Shown in pieces: positions 17,550-26,184 of a stretch of DNA of 51,249 nt. A program made the position numbers and the translations under genes. The notes below the pieces were generated by a model. That model did not search any database, had not been told where the DNA came from, and saw nothing but the letters and a program-made list of their open reading frames with translations. Within the stretch, counting starts at the first letter, position 1. The number at the start of each line of letters is the position of its first letter. The DNA is from an uncultured Bacilli bacterium (GTDB taxonomy: Bacteria; Bacillota_I; Bacilli_A; RF39; UBA660), in the NCBI GenBank assembly GCA_944327365.1, contig CALVHI010000003.1:1-51249 (forward strand), in the 5' to 3' direction.

Positions 17550-18249
17550 GATTACCTCCTTTTGGACAAATCGGAGATAAAATGCTTTCTAACATCGTAT
17601 CTTTCGTTCCTACCTCTTTAATTTGCCCTGCTTCTAATAAAATGATAGCATCGGCGATAGATAGTATCCGCTCTTGATGGGAAATCACAATAGTTGTTCC
17701 TTTTTTCTTCATACCAATCTCTTTAAATATTCCTGTTAAATATTTAAAACTCCATAAATCAATTCCGGCTTCTGGTTCATCAAAGATGGATATATTGGGA
17801 TTTCTTGCAATGACACTGGCTATTTCAATTCTTTTTAATTCACCACCAGATAAAGAATTGTTTAGTTCTCTATCGATGTATTCTTTGGCACATAATCCTA
17901 CTTTAGACAAAATATTACAAGCTTCCTTTTTTTCTACCGCTTTTCCTGTAGCAATTTTGAGTAAATCATATACTGTTAATCCTTTAAAGGTTACAGGAGT
18001 CTGAAAAGCAAAACCAATTCCTAACTTAGCTCGTTCATCTATGCTTAATTTAGTAATATCTTTTCCATTATAAATGATAGAACCACTATCGGGAATAGTA
18101 AGACCTATGATTATTTTGGCAAGCGTTGATTTGCCACTGCCATTAGGACCTGTTATACAATAGAATTTATTATCATCTAAAGTTAAATTTATATTATTTA
18201 AGATAACTTTGTTGTTTCTTTTGAAATTTATATTTTTTAGTTCTAACAT
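17542..18249 (-). CDS. sufC: SufC Fe-S assembly ATPase
   Basis: SufC is the soluble ABC ATPase that drives conformational change in the SufB-type scaffold. All ABC parts are present in the 235 residues: Walker A GPNGSGKST (residues 35-43), Q-loop GFAFQTPVTFKGLTV, signature NSLSGGELKRIE, Walker B ISIFDEPEAGID and the H-loop VISHQE. The wording around the Q-loop and the EPEAGID box is typical of SufC rather than transporters. AAAGGA precedes the ATG. It is first in the sufC-sufB operon, with a consensus promoter and a palindrome downstream of the -10 site. Confidence 0.95.
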   Translation of the reverse strand: MLELKNINFKRNNKVILNNINLTLDDNKFYCITGPNGSGKSTLAKIIIGLTIPDSGSIIYNGKDITKLSIDERAKLGIGFAFQTPVTFKGLTVYDLLKIATGKAVEKKEACNILSKVGLCAKEYIDRELNNSLSGGELKRIEIASVIARNPNISIFDEPEAGIDLWSFKYLTGIFKEIGMKKKGTTIVISHQERILSIADAIILLEAGQIKEVGTKDTMLESILSPICPKGGNHE

Positions 18250-18263
18250 ATTTTTCCTTTCTA

Positions 18264-18311
18264 TGAGTTTTAACTCACGTTAATTATATTATTCCCATCT
18301 TTAATTGTCAA
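18264..18311 (-). promoter_or_regulatory. sufCB promoter with palindromic operator
   Basis: Reading leftward, TTGACA (18311-18306), 17-base spacer, TATAAT (18288-18283), a near-perfect promoter. Five bases past the -10 lies TGAGTTttAACTCA (18264-18277), a perfect 6-bp-arm palindrome at or near the transcription start, where a repressor would block initiation. An Rrf2-type or other Fe-S regulator is possible but not shown. Confidence 0.65.
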
Positions 18312-18326
18312 GAAGTTCGATTTTTA

Positions 18327-18355
18327 TTGGCTTTTAGACAAGTTAGTGTTATAAT
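18327..18355 (+). promoter_or_regulatory. Promoter of the 35-residue peptide gene
   Basis: TTGGCT (18327-18332), 17-base spacer, extended -10 TGTTATAAT with TATAAT at 18350-18355, 34 bases before the TTG start. It is divergent from the sufC promoter. Confidence 0.65.
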
Positions 18356-18388
18356 TAGCTTTAGTCAAGGTTTATAGGAGGTGGAGAA

Positions 18389-18496
18389 TTGAAAACTTAT
18401 AAAGCTAATTTACCAAAGGGTGTTAAGAAAACTTTTGCTAGAAAAAAAGGAGTTAAAGTTAGACTTATTAATAAAAATTTAAAGAAAAATAAATAG
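18389..18496 (+). CDS. Very basic 35-residue small protein
   Basis: A short frame opens with TTG at 18389, directly after the strong site AGGAGGTGGAGAA, and closes with TAG at 18496. The product starts MKTYKANLPKGVKKTFARKK; nearly half of its residues are Lys or Arg, and it has no acidic residue. It has a complete transcription unit of its own: an extended -10 promoter upstream and a hairpin terminator directly after the stop. The composition suggests a nucleic-acid or ribosome-associated peptide, but I recognise no family. The UUG start is supported because no ATG or GTG occurs in frame near the ribosome binding site. Confidence 0.6.
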   Translation: MKTYKANLPKGVKKTFARKKGVKVRLINKNLKKNK

Positions 18497-18500
18497 ATGA

Positions 18501-18546
18501 AATGTTGAATTATTAAGAATTATCAACATTTTTTTTATGTGTTAAT
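18501..18546 (+). terminator. Terminator of the small basic peptide gene
   Basis: AATGTTGA (18501-18508) and TCAACATT (18533-18540), then TTTTTT. The loop and right arm overlap the 3' end of the convergent GatD-like gene, which may also use it. Confidence 0.7.
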
Positions 18547-19115
18547 AAAGAGATGAAATAATGATTTAGATTATCATTTCTTGCTAAGATTGGGCCAATA
18601 ATTGTAGTTGCATAAAAGTTCTTTTCTTTGTATCCTTCTAGTTGAGTATTATTATTACCGCATCCTTCTTCTATATTAAATAGAATATTTTTAGTAGATG
18701 CAATCTGATACTCCGTGTTTTGAAATCCTTTGATCACGCCTTTACATAGAGAAGTAGTTGCTAAAACATCATGGACTTGTCTTTTTTCACAATACTTTAT
18801 CTCATATAATTCTAAAAAATCTAATATATAAGTAGCATTCCCTGTGGCTAGTAAAATACCATTATTTTCTATGTAACTTAGTATTTCTTTTTTATAGAGA
18901 AATAAACGCTTTTTTACTTCTTCTAGATATTTAGGCCTTCCACTTCCTATATAAACTAAGTCATATTTAGAAAATTCTAATTTATCTTCTTTATCAATTA
19001 ATACGATCTTATATTTTATGTTTTGCTTATTTAATTCATAAATTAGCGCTTTTATATTACCATTTTCCCCATATAGTGATAATTCATAGGGGTAAAGATG
19101 GGCAATTGTTAACAT
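18513..19115 (-). CDS. gatD: GatD-like glutamine amidotransferase subunit lacking catalytic residues
   Basis: The whole 200 residues align with GatD, the glutaminase subunit of the MurT/GatD enzyme that amidates D-Glu of lipid II. Matches are LTIAHLYPYELSLYGENGNIKAL at the N-terminus (longer in GatD), YDLVYIGSGRPKY, a GCGNNNTQLEGYKEKN block and GPILARN at the end. The catalytic nucleophile Cys of the ICGGYQ loop is Thr91 here (loop LLATGNATY), and the active His of LHGPIL is Ile173 (TIIGPIL). Both are lost, so glutamine hydrolysis is not expected. AAGGAGGATT precedes the ATG, and it overlaps the MurT-like gene by 7 bases. The fold and pairing are secure; the activity is not. Confidence 0.85.
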   Translation of the reverse strand: MLTIAHLYPYELSLYGENGNIKALIYELNKQNIKYKIVLIDKEDKLEFSKYDLVYIGSGRPKYLEEVKKRLFLYKKEILSYIENNGILLATGNATYILDFLELYEIKYCEKRQVHDVLATTSLCKGVIKGFQNTEYQIASTKNILFNIEEGCGNNNTQLEGYKEKNFYATTIIGPILARNDNLNHYFISLLTHKKNVDNS

Positions 19116-20434
19116 GTTGAATCCTCCTTAAAAGTATGTTCAAATGGTTCCATATAATCAAAATTCAAAATCCCATAAATTTTATTTGCTTTACTCTTGT
19201 TTATCTGTTTTTTTATTTCATTTAAATTATCAGCGGTTATAATTTTTTCTTCCGGAATTCTTGCTAGTAACAAGCGTTTTTTTATGTTTTCTTTATCAAT
19301 CCCTACAGCATATATTTTATTTAAAGTATTATTATTTAATAATTCAAATTCAATATCATATAACCATGATACATCAAAGTGATTGTATCTTCTACTAATT
19401 TCTTTCCATCCAATAATTATATCTTTTAAATCTTTATCTAAGTATACTTTATATACACACTGATTGTAGGTTGTAGCATTTTCAGCTTTACAATTTAACC
19501 CTTTGTATAATTTTCCCTTTTTTATAAACTCTAAATTTTTGTTTTGATTATGTTTGTTGATCCCTTGACATATTGCTTCTTCATCAAGGCCTAAAGATAT
19601 TAAAAGCGTATAACATTCTAACGTATTATAGGCATTAAATATCATATCTCCACCAATATTATAAGTTTTGTCATTAATTGAAATTGTTTTTTCCTCTAAA
19701 TTTAAATCTTTGCCGATCACTTCAGGTTTAATCCATTTAAAGTCACATTTAGAGCATGTGTATTTTCCTAATGTTTCAAAGTTATAATAATCATATTTTA
19801 ATAATTCATTACATTTTGGACAGTAGTATGTATTTAGATTTTCAAATAATTGAGTTTGGTATGAATATTTGTTTTTTTCTAGAGTATAATAAATATTTTT
19901 ATTGGGTAAATCAAGTTCAAAGTTTCTTAAGAAGGGTTCATCCATTGGGGTAATGATTGTTGCTGTTTTGGGTATATTTTTTTCTATTTCTTTTAATATG
20001 GCATCAATATGATATTGTCTTGGGGGTTGATCTTTTGTAATATTGGTTATTACTATATAATTTGGATTAATTCCTGTATATACTTCTTTAACATGTCTTT
20101 CATCTACTTCTAAAATTAAAGCATCCGTTTTTATTTTGCCAAATAGATTACAAGCCTCTATACATAGGGTTGAAACCCCATACTTTAAGTTTGAACCAGC
20201 AGTATTAAAACTTACTTTATAGCCATTTTCTTTTAAAACATCGGCAATTAAACGAGAAGTACCTCCCTTTCCTGATGATCCTGTTACTATCACTCTTATA
20301 GGAGGGTATTTTAGCTTGGATAAAATATTTTTATCTACTTTTAAAGCTAGCATGCCTGGCAAAGATGACCCACGATGAAGAAGTTTTCCTACAATTAAAG
20401 TTAGTTTTCCAATTATAATGCTTAATGTTTTCAT
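19109..20434 (-). CDS. murT: MurT-like Mur ligase family protein
   Basis: MurT is a Mur-ligase-fold ATPase that, with GatD, amidates lipid II glutamate. The 441-residue protein has the central ATPase domain, an inserted zinc ribbon (C205/C208 and C227/C230) and a C-terminal DUF1727 domain with FDVSWLYDIEFE (Asp354 at the position of the triad Asp that MurT lends to GatD). It departs from MurT in several motifs. The P-loop is TGSSGKGGTS (residues 51-60), not GTNGKT(T/S)T. The usual FRDQLDRYGE is TKDQPPRQYH. The KNPAG loop is KAENAT. These changes together with the dead GatD partner suggest a divergent pair. GAGGTAG precedes the start. Confidence 0.85.
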   Translation of the reverse strand: MKTLSIIIGKLTLIVGKLLHRGSSLPGMLALKVDKNILSKLKYPPIRVIVTGSSGKGGTSRLIADVLKENGYKVSFNTAGSNLKYGVSTLCIEACNLFGKIKTDALILEVDERHVKEVYTGINPNYIVITNITKDQPPRQYHIDAILKEIEKNIPKTATIITPMDEPFLRNFELDLPNKNIYYTLEKNKYSYQTQLFENLNTYYCPKCNELLKYDYYNFETLGKYTCSKCDFKWIKPEVIGKDLNLEEKTISINDKTYNIGGDMIFNAYNTLECYTLLISLGLDEEAICQGINKHNQNKNLEFIKKGKLYKGLNCKAENATTYNQCVYKVYLDKDLKDIIIGWKEISRRYNHFDVSWLYDIEFELLNNNTLNKIYAVGIDKENIKKRLLLARIPEEKIITADNLNEIKKQINKSKANKIYGILNFDYMEPFEHTFKEDSTC

Positions 20435-20487
20435 ATCTACCTCTTGTTATTATTTTATCATTTTTTAGGAGGTTTTTAAATCTATAA

Positions 20488-20516
20488 TTGACAAGAAATT
20501 ATATTTATAGTACTAT
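20488..20516 (+). promoter_or_regulatory. Promoter of glmS
   Basis: TTGACA (20488-20493), 17-base spacer, TACTAT (20511-20516), 34 bases before the ATG. The leader is therefore only about 25 nucleotides, leaving no room for a glmS ribozyme. Confidence 0.7.
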
Positions 20517-20549
20517 TTATTCAAGATTTTGTAAAGGAAGTGAAAATAC

Positions 20550-22364
20550 ATGTGTGGAATTGTAGGATATGTAGGAAAAAATAAAGCTATATATTCGTTA
20601 ATTAAAGGACTTAAAACATTAGAATATAGAGGGTATGATTCAGCTGGAGTTGCTCTTATTCAAAATGGGGAAATTATTAGTATAAAAGATAAGGGAAGGA
20701 TTGATCATTTAGAGAATATTTTAGAATATGATAAGTTTACCGGGAATATTGGAATTGCTCATACGAGATGGGCTACTCATGGTATTCCTTCTAAAGAAAA
20801 TGCTCATCCTCATATAGATCAAAATCATCATTTTGCTGTTGTTCATAATGGGATATTAGAAAATTATTTGGAATTAAAGGATTTTTTGTGTAAAGAAGGA
20901 TTTTCTTTTTCATCACAAACTGATACGGAAGTAGTTCCTGTCTTAATGGAATATTATTATCAAAAAGATAAAGATGTAATAAAAGCTTTTCAACATACTT
21001 TGAAAGATTTAAGGGGTAGTTATGGAATCCTTATTATTACACCCCTTCTTCCTGATACTATTTTGGTAGCTAAAAATAATAGTCCCCTTGTTATTGGTAA
21101 AGGATGTGATGGAATATATGTTGCATCTGATGTGCCAGCTATACTCCAGTATACTAATTATTTTTATTTTTTAGAAGACGGGCAAAAAGCAATTATACAC
21201 GATGATGTTATTACGTTTTATGACTCTAAGTTTCATGAAATTTCTAAACAAAGTAAAAAAATAGATTGGGAAATGGATGCGATAGATAAAAATGGGTATG
21301 AAGATTATATGTTAAAAGAAATTCATGAACAACCGGAAGCATTTAAAAATACTTTAAATGGAATTATTTCTGCTCATGAACCTATTCACTTTTTAGAGTT
21401 TTCATTAGATAAAAAATATTTAGAACAATTAAAGCAAATATATATTGTTGCATGTGGTACGGCAATGCATGCAGGTTTAGTTGGGAAATATGCGATTGAA
21501 CGGTTGTGTCGAATTCCAGTTATAGTTGAAGTGGCTAGTGAATTTAGATATCAAGATCCAATACTTGATGAACAAACTTTATGTATTTTTATTAGTCAAT
21601 CTGGGGAAACAGCAGATACGATTGCAGCATTAAAGCTTGCAAGAGAAAGGAAAGCTAAAACGATTGCTATATCAAATGTTTTTGAATCTTCAATTACAAG
21701 AGAAGCAAAATATACAATTTACACACATGCTGGGCCAGAGATTGCGGTTGCTTCTACTAAAGCTTATATTGCTCAGGTAGGTATTATGGTTAGTCTTGCA
21801 CTTTATATGAAAGAGGTATTAGAAGGTGTAAATGATGAGATCATAGCTTTAAAAAGAGATATAATTGAAATACCAAGATTGATGGAAGAAGTATTTAAAA
21901 ATGAAGATATGTTTAAAGAACTTGCTCATAGAATGAGTAAAGAGACTGATTTATTTTATATAGGTAGAGGAAATGATTATCATACAGCGATGGAAGGGTC
22001 TTTAAAATTAAAAGAAATTAGTTATATACATAGTGAAGCATATCCAGCTGGGGAACTGAAACATGGGCCAATTGCTTTAATCGATAAGGGGACTTATGTT
22101 TTTGGAATTCTTACGGATGCACAAGTATATGAAAAGACATTTAGTAATTTAGAAGAAGTTAAATCAAGGGGAGCTAATATTATTTTAGTTACGAATCAAG
22201 ATATTAAGGGTGATAATGTGATTACCATTCCTAATATAGATCCAATTCTAAGCCCAATACTTGCAATCATTCCTTTACAGTTTATAGCGTATTATATAGC
22301 CAAAGAAAAAGGCTTAGATGTTGATAAGCCTAGGAATTTAGCTAAGTCTGTTACCGTAGAATAA
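20550..22364 (+). CDS. glmS: Glutamine--fructose-6-phosphate aminotransferase (isomerizing)
   Basis: GlmS makes glucosamine-6-phosphate from fructose-6-phosphate and glutamine, the first step to UDP-GlcNAc for peptidoglycan and for the TagO and WecB enzymes encoded further right. The 604-residue protein starts MCGIVGYVG with Cys1 (after Met removal) as glutaminase nucleophile. It has TRWATHG and the glutamine-binding SQTDTEVVP, and two SIS sugar-isomerase domains: CGTAMHAG and ISQSGETADT, then IGRGNDY and EAYPAGELKHGPIAL. The C-terminus KPRNLAKSVTVE is invariant in the family. GGAAGTG precedes the ATG. No ribozyme fits the short leader, unlike many Bacillota. Confidence 0.98.
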   Translation: MCGIVGYVGKNKAIYSLIKGLKTLEYRGYDSAGVALIQNGEIISIKDKGRIDHLENILEYDKFTGNIGIAHTRWATHGIPSKENAHPHIDQNHHFAVVHNGILENYLELKDFLCKEGFSFSSQTDTEVVPVLMEYYYQKDKDVIKAFQHTLKDLRGSYGILIITPLLPDTILVAKNNSPLVIGKGCDGIYVASDVPAILQYTNYFYFLEDGQKAIIHDDVITFYDSKFHEISKQSKKIDWEMDAIDKNGYEDYMLKEIHEQPEAFKNTLNGIISAHEPIHFLEFSLDKKYLEQLKQIYIVACGTAMHAGLVGKYAIERLCRIPVIVEVASEFRYQDPILDEQTLCIFISQSGETADTIAALKLARERKAKTIAISNVFESSITREAKYTIYTHAGPEIAVASTKAYIAQVGIMVSLALYMKEVLEGVNDEIIALKRDIIEIPRLMEEVFKNEDMFKELAHRMSKETDLFYIGRGNDYHTAMEGSLKLKEISYIHSEAYPAGELKHGPIALIDKGTYVFGILTDAQVYEKTFSNLEEVKSRGANIILVTNQDIKGDNVITIPNIDPILSPILAIIPLQFIAYYIAKEKGLDVDKPRNLAKSVTVE

Positions 22365-22396
22365 AAGAACTGAGTTTCAAGTTTCAGTTCTTTTTA
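22363..22396. terminator. Bidirectional terminator between glmS and the surface-polymer operon
   Basis: AAAAGAACTGA (22363-22373) and TCAGTTCTTTT (22384-22394) form an 11-bp stem followed rightward by T, and leftward by TTTTATT. It serves glmS and the last gene of the leftward locus, whose stop it overlaps. Confidence 0.75.
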
Positions 22397-23542
22397 TGTT
22401 AATAAAAATGTATCAGAATTAAAATAAGTGATATTTCCTATTAATAAAACTTTATCAATTTTATTATCATTTATAAATTCATTTAAATTAAATTTTTCTC
22501 CCATTTCATCTTCGTAATATCTTAAATCTATGTTATATGTTTTATTAAAGTGACTGGCAAGTAATTCTGTAATTGCATTATCGAAGGAATCACCAATTAT
22601 TAAAAGATTTTCTTTCTCTTCTTGATGATAATCAATTTCAACTAAACTTGTATCCATACCATAAAAATTTCCATAAAGATTCATTTCTGATAACTTATTA
22701 TCAAAATATTCTAAATATTGTCCATATTCATTTAATACCTCATCATTCATGTAAACTTCATGTTCTGGAAAATCATACCGATAAGCACAAAATGGTTCTT
22801 TTAAGATTAATTGCCCTCCTATATTTCTTGCTTTGGAACCACTCCAATTAAAGTTTAAACAAGCTTCTTTGCTTGGACTCATCGCATTATTTAATCCCAA
22901 TAATTCAACTATTTGTTGGTATCCTTTATAGGAGCCTTTATAATTCCAGTGATGGTCAGTTTTAAAATAATATTCTTTAAATTCAGATATATTATTAATT
23001 TCGAATTTAGCAGTCTTAATATTTTCAGTTAATCCACTAATTAAATACTCGTAAACTCCTATTTTTTTGTTATTTTCAAAATTTATATCATTATCTTTTT
23101 CTATGTAATATAAATAAAATTCAACATTTGGATTTTCTTGTGTTTTTTCATTATAATTGACAATTCTATTGTCTAATACATTTTTAAATTCATCTATATT
23201 ATCAGTATTATAAATTAAATAGTCATCTTTTAAGTAAAGATTAGATCCCATGCTAATTTTATCTTTATCATCATAAAATGGATAATATATTCTGGATAAT
23301 ACGCTAATAGTTTTATTGGCAAGTTTCATGGTTCCTGCTAGAGGAATTTGGTCTGCTAGAGCTAGTTCAAAATTATCTTGATAAGTTTTATCAAGTAAAC
23401 TTTCAATAGAAAGCTTTGGTATTTGATTAGCGCTTCTATTTTCTAAGTAATTATAATTTCTTGGTCTAACTATTGGAACTAAGAGTCCTCCTAATAAAAT
23501 TGCTATTAATGCTATGATAAATAATTTGTCTTCAAGTTTCAA
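22394..23542 (-). CDS. DHHW-family (AlgJ/X-like) O-acylation protein, copy 1
   Basis: This 382-residue exported protein has an N-terminal membrane anchor (residues 7-28) and an SGNH-like domain. The family motif appears as KTDHHWNYKGSYKGY (around residues 193-207), and a late LLIGDSFDNAI is the serine-loop GDS. DHHW proteins accompany MBOAT transferases and are thought to pass acetyl groups to an extracellular glycan, as AlgJ and AlgX do for alginate. It follows the MBOAT gene by 18 bases. The start codon is TTG at 23542, chosen because GAGGTG lies 6 bases before it and no ATG occurs nearby in frame. It is closely similar to the copy at 24987. Confidence 0.87.
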   Translation of the reverse strand: MKLEDKLFIIALIAILLGGLLVPIVRPRNYNYLENRSANQIPKLSIESLLDKTYQDNFELALADQIPLAGTMKLANKTISVLSRIYYPFYDDKDKISMGSNLYLKDDYLIYNTDNIDEFKNVLDNRIVNYNEKTQENPNVEFYLYYIEKDNDINFENNKKIGVYEYLISGLTENIKTAKFEINNISEFKEYYFKTDHHWNYKGSYKGYQQIVELLGLNNAMSPSKEACLNFNWSGSKARNIGGQLILKEPFCAYRYDFPEHEVYMNDEVLNEYGQYLEYFDNKLSEMNLYGNFYGMDTSLVEIDYHQEEKENLLIIGDSFDNAITELLASHFNKTYNIDLRYYEDEMGEKFNLNEFINDNKIDKVLLIGNITYFNSDTFLLT

Positions 23543-23560
23543 ATGAATTCACCTCTTTAT

Positions 23561-24982
23561 TTAAAATCTAAAATAGATAAATGGATTGTACATACTGCTT
23601 ACTAAGAAAGATATACATACAACAAATAATCCTAATAAAACTAATTTTTTAATAATTCCATACCATCTTTTACCTATTAATTTGTCATCTAGTTTCTTCA
23701 TTATATTTAAACTAAAGAAGAAAGCGAACGGTAGTAAAACTAGCGATAATATAATATCTGGATTACTTGCTATTAAATTGTTTAAAGTAATGGTTGATGA
23801 ACTATTTAATAATAATGCTATATCACTTAGGTTATTTACTCTAAATAAAACCCATCCAATATTAATTAAAATAAATGTTATAGCAAAACCTACTAAATAT
23901 GGTGTTTTGTTTATTATCTTTTTTAATACTGTTTTTTCTAATATTAAAATTACGAAAAAATATAAGCCCCATAAAATAAAGTTCCAAGCTGCTCCATGCC
24001 ATAATCCTGTTAAAAACCACACAATTAACATATTTAAAATCCATCTTTTTGTACTTACCCTGTTTCCACCGAGTGGGATATATAAATATTCCCTAAAAAA
24101 GGTAGTTAAACTAATATGCCATCTTTTCCAGAAGTCAGTAATACTTTTAGATATGTATGGATAATTAAAGTTTTCTAAGAATTCAAATCCAAAGATACGT
24201 CCTAATCCAATTGCCATATCACTATATCCTGAAAAATCAAAATATATTTGGAAGGTGTAAGCTAGAATACCTAAAATAATTACTGGATAAGAAAGACCTG
24301 CTAGAGCGCTGTTGTCAAATACGGCATCGGCTAGTATTGCCATTTGATTGGCAATTAAAACTTTTTTGGCTAAACCTATCAAGAATCTTTCTGTTCCTGA
24401 TACAACTTTTTCTAAACTTTCTTGTCTATGATCTAATTGATCCTCAATGGTTTCATATCTAACAATCGGACCAGCAATAAGTTGCGGAAAAAAGGAAACG
24501 TATAATGATAAGTTAAACCAACTTTTTTGGACTTTGATATTTTTCCAATATAAATCAATAACATATGATAGAATTTGAAAGGTATAAAAACTAATACCAA
24601 TTGGTAAAACTATATTTTTTATTTCGATATTACTATTAAATATACTATTAATATTATCGATAATAAAGTTTGTATATTTAAAGAATATTAAACTTCCGAT
24701 AATTAATACGATTGATACAATTAGTGTGAGCCTCTTTAATTTCTTGTTTTTCTTCTCATCAAAATAATTAATTAATAATCCACTAAAATAACTTACTGTT
24801 ACAGTAAGTAACATTAAAATAATATATTTTGGTTCTCCCCAAGCATAAAATACTAAAGAGAAAATTAACAAAATAATATTTCTTAACTTCTTAAATTTTC
24901 TTGGTGTTATAAAATATAAGATTAAGCATAATGGTAGAAAATAAAATATAAATGTTAAACTACTAAATACCATGTTTTTCAC
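23561..24982 (-). CDS. MBOAT family O-acyltransferase (AlgI-like)
   Basis: AlgI/DltB-type MBOAT proteins carry an acyl group, usually acetyl, across the membrane for transfer to a surface polymer. The 473-residue protein has about eleven hydrophobic helices. It shows the family signatures PIGISFYTFQILSYVID, FPQLIAGPIVRY, YFDFSGYSDMAIGLGRIFGF, FWKRWHISLTTFFREYLYIPLGGNR and WFLTGLWHGAAWNFILWGLYF, which contains the catalytic His. It lies between two DHHW genes with gaps of 4 and 18 bases, all leftward, so the three form an acylation cassette at the end of the polymer locus. The polymer modified is presumably the one built by the upstream genes. Confidence 0.95.
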   Translation of the reverse strand: MKNMVFSSLTFIFYFLPLCLILYFITPRKFKKLRNIILLIFSLVFYAWGEPKYIILMLLTVTVSYFSGLLINYFDEKKNKKLKRLTLIVSIVLIIGSLIFFKYTNFIIDNINSIFNSNIEIKNIVLPIGISFYTFQILSYVIDLYWKNIKVQKSWFNLSLYVSFFPQLIAGPIVRYETIEDQLDHRQESLEKVVSGTERFLIGLAKKVLIANQMAILADAVFDNSALAGLSYPVIILGILAYTFQIYFDFSGYSDMAIGLGRIFGFEFLENFNYPYISKSITDFWKRWHISLTTFFREYLYIPLGGNRVSTKRWILNMLIVWFLTGLWHGAAWNFILWGLYFFVILILEKTVLKKIINKTPYLVGFAITFILINIGWVLFRVNNLSDIALLLNSSSTITLNNLIASNPDIILSLVLLPFAFFFSLNIMKKLDDKLIGKRWYGIIKKLVLLGLFVVCISFLVSSMYNPFIYFRF

Positions 24983-24986
24983 TCCT

Positions 24987-26132
24987 TCAATTTAATACAA
25001 ATACATTTGATGTATAATAATCAATATTTCCTATTAATAAAACTTTATCAATATCATGTTCACTTATAAACTCGTTTAAATTAAACTCTTGACCTATATC
25101 TTCCTCATAAGCCCTTAAATCGACATTATATGTTTTATTGAAATGACTTGCTAATAATTCGTTAATAGCATTGTCATAGGATTCTCCTATAATTAGTAAA
25201 TTTTCTTTATTCTCTTGATGATAATTAAATTCTAATAAACCAACATCTCCTCCATAAAAAATTCCGTATGAAACTTCACTTCCTGAACCATTAAAAAATT
25301 CTTCGTATTTACCATAATTATTTGCAGATTCATTATTTATGAAAATGGTGTGTTCTGGAAAATTGAATTTATAAGCACAAAATTCTTCTTTAAATATTTG
25401 TTGGCCTCCAAAAGCTCGTGCTTTAGATCCACTCCAATTTAAATTTAAACATACTTCATCATCTGGAGTAATTATATTGTCTAACCCCATTAATTCAGTT
25501 AATTCTTGATACCCTTTATAGGAGCCTTTATAATTCCAATGATGATCTGTCCTATAGAAATATTCTTTATATTTATCAATGTTATTAATTTCGAATTTAG
25601 CCGCTTTTATTGTTGGATTCAAGTTTTCAATTATATATTCGTAAGCTCCCAATTTGTCGTTATCTTCAAAATTAATATCTGTATCTTTTTCAATATAATA
25701 TAGGTAAAATTCCACATCTGGATTTTGCTCTTTTTTTAAACTAAAATTTGAAATTTTTATATCTAATTGAGGAATTTTGGATTTTAGACTTCCTCTTCCA
25801 TAAGTTATATAATTTTCAATCAGATAGATTCCACTTCCTAAGCTTACGTAATTATTATTACTTATATTTGAATAAGCTAATGTTAATAGTATGTTAAAAG
25901 TTTTATTTGTTAATTTCATGTTACCTGCTAACGGGATTTGATCTGCAAGAGCTAACTCAAAATCATCTTGGTAAGTTTTGTCTAAAATAGTTGTTAAGCT
26001 CAATTCGGGTATTTGATTAGCTTCTCGATTTTCTAAATAGTTTGTCTCCTTTGGAAATAGAATGGGTTTTACTAATCCACCGAGCATTATTAACACAATG
26101 ATTAATATAAATAATTTATCCTCTATTTTCAT
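24987..26132 (-). CDS. DHHW-family (AlgJ/X-like) O-acylation protein, copy 2
   Basis: This 381-residue protein is a paralogue of the 22394-23542 protein. Both share the N-terminal anchor, the block YLENREANQIPELS with DKTYQDDFELALADQIPLAG, the DHHW box YRTDHHWNYKGSYKGYQEL, LNWSGSKAR and the serine loop LLIGESYDNAI. In this copy the loop is GES rather than GDS. The differences are concentrated in the middle. Two DHHW proteins around one MBOAT suggest two acceptors or a heterodimer. GGAGG precedes the ATG. It is 52 bases downstream of the HAD gene. Confidence 0.87.
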   Translation of the reverse strand: MKIEDKLFILIIVLIMLGGLVKPILFPKETNYLENREANQIPELSLTTILDKTYQDDFELALADQIPLAGNMKLTNKTFNILLTLAYSNISNNNYVSLGSGIYLIENYITYGRGSLKSKIPQLDIKISNFSLKKEQNPDVEFYLYYIEKDTDINFEDNDKLGAYEYIIENLNPTIKAAKFEINNIDKYKEYFYRTDHHWNYKGSYKGYQELTELMGLDNIITPDDEVCLNLNWSGSKARAFGGQQIFKEEFCAYKFNFPEHTIFINNESANNYGKYEEFFNGSGSEVSYGIFYGGDVGLLEFNYHQENKENLLIIGESYDNAINELLASHFNKTYNVDLRAYEEDIGQEFNLNEFISEHDIDKVLLIGNIDYYTSNVFVLN

Positions 26133-26184
26133 CTTTTTTCCTCCATGTCACTTATTTTAACATATTAAATATTGTTAGTATAGA

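Noticed and set aside
20435..20549. glmS ribozyme upstream of glmS
   Set aside because: Only 115 bases separate glmS from murT and the promoter leaves about 25 bases of leader; the ribozyme needs well over 100 bases.
23586..24164. 192-codon ORF on the plus strand
   Set aside because: It is antisense to the MBOAT gene and mirrors its hydrophobic codons; no family features.
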